From UBA987 sp002292105 (lineage in GTDB: Bacteria > Bacteroidota > Bacteroidia > NS11-12g > UBA9320), in assembly GCA_943846675.1 (NCBI GenBank), contig OX044357.1, positions 806,001 through 870,000 of the forward strand: 64,000 nucleotides of DNA, given 5' to 3'. Made by a program: the position numbers and the translations under genes. Below, piece by piece: positions 58,813 through 64,000 of this stretch. The notes under the pieces are model-generated. The model made no database searches, was not told the DNA's origin, and saw nothing but the letters and a program-made list of their open reading frames with translations. The first letter of the stretch is position 1. Each line of letters begins with the position of its first letter.

Positions 58813-60885
58813 ATGGATTTAATTCTAGAACAACCCACTTGGTTTTTGTTACTCTGTTTATGCCTAGGGGTAGTTTACAGTACCTTGCTGTATAGGAAAT
58901 CTTTGCGAAAAGACAGACAAAACAAACCCTTCATTCAATGGGTACTAGCAGTTCTCAGAACTGTTGTTGTTTCCGCTTTGGCTATTTTAGTGCTCAACCC
59001 GCTGTTGAAATATGTTGAAACTACTTTAGAGAAACCTGTTGTGTTTGTTTATACAGATCAATCACAATCTATGGTTCTTGGTGGCGATAGTGCTTACGCC
59101 GTAAATCAGCTTCCTGGCGATGTTGACCAACTGGAAAAAACGCTAACAGATAAATTTGATGTAATCAGGATTGACCCGTCTGCCCAAGAGCAAACGTACA
59201 GCAAAACAAATACGGATTTGTCGGCGCCGTTCAGAGAAATTCGCAGGTTATATGATACTAGAAATGTGGCCGGGTTGGTCATGGTGTCCGACGGTATTTA
59301 CAATGTTGGGGTGAATCCAAGTTTTGAGACACAGAAATCAAACTTTCCAATTTATACAGTTCCTGTAGGTGATAGCACTATATATCAAGATGTTTCGGTT
59401 TATAATGCCAAAGCAAACGCGGTGACCTTTTTGGGGAATATGTTTCCAATTGAAGTTGTTGTTAACGCCGATAAAGCAAACGGTCAAAGTGTTGAGCTGA
59501 GCATTTGGCAAAACGGTATAAAGCTAGATAAAAAGGTAATTGTTGTAAAAGGCAATAGGTTTACTATTTCTCATACATTCTTTTTAGAAGCAAAAGCCAC
59601 TGGTAGCCAAGTCTACACAGTAAGCGTTTCTGGATTACCAGAAGAGCTGAACGTAGGAAATAACGCTAGATTGGTGTACACTGATGTGTTGGATGTAAAA
59701 CAAAGAATTTTAGTAGCGGCACATGCGCCTCATCCTGATGTAGCTTTGTTGAGAAAGGTTATTTCAAGTAACGACCAATATGAACTGGACGTTCAGATTG
59801 GGTTTTTTGACAAATTAGAAGCGAATAAGTACGACCTAGTTATTACGCATCAGTTGCCCGTCAATGCCTATGAATCAAACTTAATGCAAAGCGTTAAAGA
59901 GTTAAAGATGCCGTTGTTGTATATTCTTGGAACTCAAACGAACATGGGCTTATTAAACCGATTGGATCTTGGAATTGAAATAAATGGCAACAGACGAAAC
60001 TTTAATCAGGGTTTAGCCAAAGTGAATGCTGATTTTGCCTTGTTTGATTTGGATGACGGCTTGAAGCAATTTATGCAAAACGCACCGCCATTAACCATAC
60101 CTTTTGGTGAATTTAAAATCCCAGTAACCGCCAATGTGTTGGCGTATCAGCGGATCGGATCGGTAGAAACTTCTATGCCTTTGTTGTCTTTTACCAATAA
60201 TTCTGGTTACCGAGTGGGTGTGTGTTCAGGAGAAGGTTTGTGGAGATGGCAATACCAAGACTATGAACAAAACGAGTCTTTCGAAAATATTCAACAGCTT
60301 ATACGTAAGTCAATACAATACCTGGCCTTAAAGGACGATAAAAGAAAGTTCAAGGTATATACTTCTGGTAAAAGTTATTTTGAAAATGATAAGATTTCCT
60401 TTACCGGAGAGGTATACAACGACAGTTACGAATTTACGGAGGAAGCAAACGTTGAATTAACTTTAAGTCATGTGGATGGAACCCAATACACGTATACGTT
60501 GGTTCCACAGCAAGGTGCGTATAGGTATTCAGTGGGCGCGCTTCCAGTGGGAAGTTACAGTTTTAATGCAACAGCCCAGTACAACGGAGAATTATTCAAA
60601 GAATCAGGAAGTTTTGTGGTAAAAGCCGTTCAGGTAGAAAGTCAAACACTAACGGCTAACTACGGATTAATGCGCCAAATGGCAAAGGAGTCAGGCGGGG
60701 CATACTATTCAAAGGAAGAGTGGAGTGATTTGGCCGAAGTATTAATGGCCTTGCCCAATGCTTCTTCAGTAGTAAAAGAGAACAGTAGGTATCGCGATTT
60801 AATTAGTCAAAAGTGGTTGTTCTTCCTCATCGTTGGGTTGCTTTGTGTCGAGTGGTTTGCGCGCCGATGGTTAGGCGGATATTAG
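58813..60885 (+). CDS. Membrane-anchored VWA-like protein
   Basis: From ATG 58813 the protein has 690 residues. Two N-terminal helices (about 9-27 and 45-62) are followed by a von Willebrand A-like domain with a MIDAS-type DQSQS (in VFVYTDQSQSM) and VAGLVMVSDGIYN. A large extracytoplasmic beta-rich region comes next, then a C-terminal helix (WLFFLIVGLLCVEWFARRW). Such proteins are frequent in Bacteroidota beside BatA/BatB-like or glutamine-amidotransferase-like membrane proteins; this one stands alone. Binding of a divalent metal and of a protein ligand is inferred. The biological role is unknown. Confidence 0.75.
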   Translation: MDLILEQPTWFLLLCLCLGVVYSTLLYRKSLRKDRQNKPFIQWVLAVLRTVVVSALAILVLNPLLKYVETTLEKPVVFVYTDQSQSMVLGGDSAYAVNQLPGDVDQLEKTLTDKFDVIRIDPSAQEQTYSKTNTDLSAPFREIRRLYDTRNVAGLVMVSDGIYNVGVNPSFETQKSNFPIYTVPVGDSTIYQDVSVYNAKANAVTFLGNMFPIEVVVNADKANGQSVELSIWQNGIKLDKKVIVVKGNRFTISHTFFLEAKATGSQVYTVSVSGLPEELNVGNNARLVYTDVLDVKQRILVAAHAPHPDVALLRKVISSNDQYELDVQIGFFDKLEANKYDLVITHQLPVNAYESNLMQSVKELKMPLLYILGTQTNMGLLNRLDLGIEINGNRRNFNQGLAKVNADFALFDLDDGLKQFMQNAPPLTIPFGEFKIPVTANVLAYQRIGSVETSMPLLSFTNNSGYRVGVCSGEGLWRWQYQDYEQNESFENIQQLIRKSIQYLALKDDKRKFKVYTSGKSYFENDKISFTGEVYNDSYEFTEEANVELTLSHVDGTQYTYTLVPQQGAYRYSVGALPVGSYSFNATAQYNGELFKESGSFVVKAVQVESQTLTANYGLMRQMAKESGGAYYSKEEWSDLAEVLMALPNASSVVKENSRYRDLISQKWLFFLIVGLLCVEWFARRWLGGY

Positions 60886-60909
60886 GCGTAAATGGGGTTA
60901 GTTTAAAAA

Positions 60910-60924
60910 TGAACAATTTGTTCA
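60910..60924. promoter_or_regulatory. Palindrome overlapping the rpsO -33 region
   Basis: TGAACAA-T-TTGTTCA is a perfect 15 bp palindrome around 60917. It overlaps the TTTG (60917-60920) that could serve as the -33 element of rpsO. Confidence 0.4.
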
Positions 60925-60944
60925 GTTTTTAATAGATAAAATGA

Positions 60945-60952
60945 TATCTTTG
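60945..60952 (+). promoter_or_regulatory. -7 element of rpsO
   Basis: TATCTTTG is a full TAnnTTTG match, 24 nt after the TTTG at 60917 and 48 nt before the rpsO ATG. Confidence 0.65.
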
Positions 60953-61000
60953 CGGACTATTTAGAAAAACGACAGACGAAACGATTTATTAAAGGTTAAC

Positions 61001-61270
61001 ATGAGATTAACATCAGACTTAAAAAAACAAATGTTCACTGAGCACGGTGGGAACGAAAAAAACACTGGAAACAGTGAGGCGCAAATTGCTATGTTCTCGC
61101 ATAGAATCAAGCACTTGACAGAGCATTTGAAAATCAACAAAAAAGATTATTCAGCAGAAAAAAGCTTAATCGCGTTAGTTGGTAAACGACGAGCTTTGCT
61201 TAACTACGTAGCCAAGAAAGATATCTTTAGATACAGAGATATTATCCAAAAACTTGGTTTAAGAAAATAA
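61001..61270 (+). CDS. rpsO: 30S ribosomal protein S15
   Basis: The 89-residue protein binds 16S rRNA helix 22. S15 is recognised by NTGNSEAQIAMFSHRIKHLTEHL, KKDYSAEKSLIALVGKRRALLNY and RYRDIIQKLGLRK. Length and start are canonical. It is followed by a terminator and then pnp, the usual rpsO-pnp order. Confidence 0.98.
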   Translation: MRLTSDLKKQMFTEHGGNEKNTGNSEAQIAMFSHRIKHLTEHLKINKKDYSAEKSLIALVGKRRALLNYVAKKDIFRYRDIIQKLGLRK

Positions 61271-61292
61271 CATTACAGTTAATGTAATACAC

Positions 61293-61331
61293 GAAAAGGC
61301 CTTTTGTAAGTTTTGCTTAAGGCCTTTTTTT
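61293..61331 (+). terminator. Intrinsic terminator between rpsO and pnp
   Basis: AAAAGGCC and GGCCTTTT form an 8 bp stem with a loop of about 19 nt that can itself pair (TAAG with CTTA), followed by a T-run. Confidence 0.7.
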
Positions 61332-61378
61332 CTGCATTTTATCGAACAGGGCAAAGGGCCCATTAACAGAAGAAATTT

Positions 61379-63688
61379 ATGAAATTTGAAGCAATCCAAA
61401 AAACAATTGACCTCGGCGAAGGCCGTGAAATAACCCTTGAGACAGGACGTCTTGCTAGACAAGCTAACGGTTCCGTTTTCTTATCAATGGGTGATACCAG
61501 AATATTGGCGACCGTTGTGTCGGCAAAAACAGCACGAGAAGGTGTTGACTTTTTACCAATGTCTGTAGATTATCAAGAAAAATTTGCAGCTGTTGGGCGT
61601 GTTCCAGGAAGTTTCCTTAGAAGAGAAGGTAGATTATCCGATTACGAAGTGCTAATCTGTCGTATTGTAGATAGAACTTTACGACCATTGTTCCCTTCAG
61701 ACTACCATGCTGAAACACAAATCATGATTCAGCTGATGTCTTCTGACGACAATGTAATGCCAGACGCACTAGTGGGTCTTGCAGCATCGGCAGCAATTAC
61801 GTTAACAGATATTCCTTTTGATGGTCCTATTTCTACGGTTAGAGTAGGAAGAATTGATGGCAAATTCGTAATCAACCCATACCGCGATGAACTTGAGAAT
61901 AGTGACATCGACTTAATGGTAGCTGGTACTGAAGCTGATATCAATATGGTAGAAGGTGAAATGGACGGCGTATCTGAACAAGACATGATTGAAGCCTTAA
62001 AAGTGGCTCATGAGTATATTAAGAAACAATGTGCTGCTCAATTAGAATTCGCTGAAATGAATGGCGGACGACCAGCTACAAGAGAATACAATCACGAAGA
62101 CAGCGACGATGAGTTGGCTGCTAAGGTACATGAAGACTGTTACCAAAAATTATATGATATAGGTAAGATTCCTTCGGACAAAAACGAACGTGCTGCTGCT
62201 TTTTCAACTGCTTATGATGAGTATGTTGAATCGCTAGGAGAAGAGTTAATGGACGAAAAAGGTGGACTAGTAAAGAAATACTTCGGCAAGGTTAAGAAAA
62301 ACGCCATCCGAAATATGGTACTTGAAACCAAAGGAAGATTAGACGGTAGAAAGCTTAATGAAGTTCGCCAGATTTGGACAGAAGTAAGCCCATTGCCAGT
62401 TCCTCACGGTTCTGCATTGTTTACAAGAGGTGAAACTCAAGCTATGACTACAGTAACTTTGGGTTCTAAGCTTGACGAGCAATTGTTGGACAGTCCAAAC
62501 TTATCAGGGAAAAGCAAATTTATGTTGCACTACAACTTCCCTGCATTTTCAGTGGGTGAAGCAAGACCAAATAGAGGTCCAGGCCGAAGAGAGATTGGTC
62601 ATGGAAATCTTGCGGCTAGGGGATTGAAGAAAATGTTACCAGAAGATGTTGGGTACACGGTACGAATTGTATCTGATGTATTAGAATCAAATGGTTCAAG
62701 TTCGATGGCAACGGTTTGTGCTGGTTCTATGGCACTGATGGATGCTGGTATCAAAGTGAACGCTGGATTAAGTGGTATAGCGATGGGGATGATTTCTGAC
62801 CCAGAAACAGGTAAATATGCTATTCTTACAGATATTTTGGGAGACGAAGATCACTTAGGTGACATGGATTTTAAATTGGTTGGAAACGACAATGGAATCT
62901 ATGCTTGTCAAATGGATATGAAGGTTGACGGTTTGTCTTATGAGGTATTAGAAGAAGCTTTGATGCAAGCCAAAGAAGGTAGAACGCATGTTTTACGTGA
63001 AATGGAAAAAACCATAACTACTGCACGTGAAGATCTTAAACCTCACACACCTCGACTTGTTAAATTTGCTGTTGAAAAAGACAAAATCGGAGCGATTATC
63101 GGTTCAGGAGGAAAGGTAATTCAAGAACTTCAAGAAAAAACCAACACCACAATTACTATAGAGGAAGTTGATGGTAAGGGAATGGTTGAAATCATGTCGG
63201 CCGATAAAGAAGGACTTGATATGGCAAAATCTATTATTGATGGAATTTGCGAAGATGCTGAAGTTGGGAAAGTGTATGACGGTATTGTAAAAGGTGTAAT
63301 GGACTTTGGTGCATTTATCGAATTCTTACCTGGTAAGCAGGGTCTATTGCATATTTCTGAAATCAAATGGGAACGACTTGAAACTATGGAAGGCGTTTTT
63401 GAAGATGGAGAAGAAGTAAAAGTAAAACTTCTGGATATAGACGAAAGATCAGGAAAATTCAAATTGTCAAGAAAAGTATTACTTGAAAAACCTGAAGGTT
63501 ACGTTGAACCTCAAAGAAGAGATAGAGGCGGAGATAGAAGGGGCGGAAATGATCGAAGAGGTAATAACCGAGGACGCGACAATCGTGGTCGTGATAACCG
63601 AGGAAGAGACAATCGCGGTCCGAGAGGAGACAATCGGGACCGAGGAAACAACCAAAGAAGTTCTCCTTCGGAGGACGCAGTTGGATAA
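61379..63688 (+). CDS. pnp: Polynucleotide phosphorylase with Arg/Gly-rich tail
   Basis: This is a 3'-5' phosphorolytic exoribonuclease. The 769 residues comprise RNase PH domain 1 (GREITLETGRLARQANGSVF, GSFLRREGR), the helical linker, RNase PH domain 2 (FTRGETQAMTTVTLGS, RREIGHGNLAARGLKKMLP, ESNGSSSMATVCAGS), a KH domain (KIGAIIGSGGKVIQELQEKT) and S1 domain (VMDFGAFIEFLPGKQGLLHI). A tail of about 57 residues rich in R, G, N and D follows, with tandem GRDNR units. The tail is longer and more repetitive than in standard PNPases and is probably an extra RNA-binding segment. Confidence 0.97.
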   Translation: MKFEAIQKTIDLGEGREITLETGRLARQANGSVFLSMGDTRILATVVSAKTAREGVDFLPMSVDYQEKFAAVGRVPGSFLRREGRLSDYEVLICRIVDRTLRPLFPSDYHAETQIMIQLMSSDDNVMPDALVGLAASAAITLTDIPFDGPISTVRVGRIDGKFVINPYRDELENSDIDLMVAGTEADINMVEGEMDGVSEQDMIEALKVAHEYIKKQCAAQLEFAEMNGGRPATREYNHEDSDDELAAKVHEDCYQKLYDIGKIPSDKNERAAAFSTAYDEYVESLGEELMDEKGGLVKKYFGKVKKNAIRNMVLETKGRLDGRKLNEVRQIWTEVSPLPVPHGSALFTRGETQAMTTVTLGSKLDEQLLDSPNLSGKSKFMLHYNFPAFSVGEARPNRGPGRREIGHGNLAARGLKKMLPEDVGYTVRIVSDVLESNGSSSMATVCAGSMALMDAGIKVNAGLSGIAMGMISDPETGKYAILTDILGDEDHLGDMDFKLVGNDNGIYACQMDMKVDGLSYEVLEEALMQAKEGRTHVLREMEKTITTAREDLKPHTPRLVKFAVEKDKIGAIIGSGGKVIQELQEKTNTTITIEEVDGKGMVEIMSADKEGLDMAKSIIDGICEDAEVGKVYDGIVKGVMDFGAFIEFLPGKQGLLHISEIKWERLETMEGVFEDGEEVKVKLLDIDERSGKFKLSRKVLLEKPEGYVEPQRRDRGGDRRGGNDRRGNNRGRDNRGRDNRGRDNRGPRGDNRDRGNNQRSSPSEDAVG

Positions 63689-63696
63689 CATTATTT

Positions 63697-63724
63697 AAAA
63701 AAGTGGCCTTGAGCCACTTTTTTT
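63697..63724. terminator. Intrinsic terminator after pnp
   Basis: The stem AAAAAAGTGGC / GCCACTTTTTT closes a 5 nt loop and continues into more T residues. Its A-run makes it potentially active in both directions. Confidence 0.85.
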
Positions 63725-63729
63725 GTGCT

Positions 63730-64000
63730 ATGACTAAAACAACAGAATCAGATTCGCTGTTTGATGGGTTGCACCAAATGTCAACAAATGATTTGGTGAA
63801 GTCTATCAATACACTCGACCAATCAGTTCCAGAAAGTGTTGGCAAGCAATTGCAACCTATATCCTTACTGATTGATGCCGTGTATGCCAAAATGAGCCAA
63901 GGAGGGAGGTTGTTTTATATTGGTTCTGGTACGAGTGGTAGATTAGGCGTTGTAGATGCTTCAGAGTGTCCACCCACGTTTGGTGTTGATCATGGAAGGG
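63730..64000 (+). CDS. murQ: N-acetylmuramic acid 6-phosphate etherase (5' part)
   Basis: The first 90 residues of MurQ, cut by the window end. The enzyme removes lactate from MurNAc-6-phosphate during cell-wall recycling. It is recognised by LHQMSTNDLVKSIN and the SIS-domain motif GGRLFYIGSGTSGRLGVVDA followed by SECPPTFG. The start ATG at 63730 lies just behind the pnp terminator. Confidence 0.93.
   Translation, partial: MTKTTESDSLFDGLHQMSTNDLVKSINTLDQSVPESVGKQLQPISLLIDAVYAKMSQGGRLFYIGSGTSGRLGVVDASECPPTFGVDHGR

Noticed and set aside
1..64000. tRNA or rRNA genes
   Set aside because: No T-loop-like GGTTCGAATCC pattern with cloverleaf arms and no rRNA sequence was noticed on reading both strands by eye.

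Overview
This 64 kb window is chromosomal DNA from a member of the phylum Bacteroidota, most likely a marine-type Flavobacteriia/Flavobacteriales lineage. The reasons are promoters of the phylum-specific form TTG-N(about 18-25)-TAnnTTTG in front of many genes, gene orders familiar from that phylum (ftsX-DUF3098-uppP; pheT-small coiled coil-zapA-rny; sdhC-sdhA-sdhB), Bacteroidota protein families (DUF3098, DUF4389, YfhO-like, PSP1/RicT-like with a basic tail) and almost no Shine-Dalgarno sequences. At least nine genes appear to begin with TTG and about five with GTG. I see no tRNA, rRNA, CRISPR array, transposase or prophage.

Layout. 0-5.3 kb: acyl-CoA carboxylase biotin carboxylase, then an ABC ATPase with two tandem paralogous membrane proteins. 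5.3-9.6 kb: a PnuC-type transporter diverging from a Ca/Na exchanger-aat-secreted esterase-like operon, with a Crp/Fnr-like palindrome between them. 9.6-18.3 kb: hotdog thioesterase and isochorismate synthase (menaquinone), histidine phosphatase, ribosome recycling factor, two uncharacterised envelope proteins, HflX, and a NatAB-like ABC exporter. 18.4-20.4 kb: small DUF genes and a decaying redox locus (frameshifted nitroreductase, N-terminally truncated pirin). 20.6-27.4 kb: a secreted WD40 protein with a RidA-family deaminase, then riboflavin synthase and succinate dehydrogenase. A four-helix-bundle (S23) gene is lodged inside the sdh operon. 27.5-29.8 kb: ftsX, DUF3098, uppP and a small secreted MORN-like protein. 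29.8-35.2 kb: a duplicated DUF4389 protein, a 1.1 kb gene-free stretch packed with hairpin-forming repeats, apaG, recR, a RicT-like protein and DNA polymerase III delta prime.

35.4-50.2 kb is a surface polysaccharide region: YfhO-like protein, UDP-GlcNAc 2-epimerase, three glycosyltransferases, an alpha-1,2-fucosyltransferase-like enzyme, FkbM methyltransferase, Wzx-like flippase, heparinase II/III-like protein and a bi-domain oxidoreductase. 50.3-64 kb returns to housekeeping: adk, obgE, a ferredoxin with its reductase, a VanX-like dipeptidase, rny, zapA, pheT, a VWA-like membrane protein, rpsO, pnp and the start of murQ.

I did not find a clear new defence or mobile system. The least explained structure is the repeat region at 30.6-31.5 kb: two modules about 297 bp apart, each a T/A-stem hairpin followed by an identical 45 bp core and a run of CTGATAAGCC hairpins. 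Next in interest are the ABC ATPase with twin membrane partners, the esterase-like/beta-barrel-like fusion protein, and the four-helix-bundle gene inside the sdh operon.
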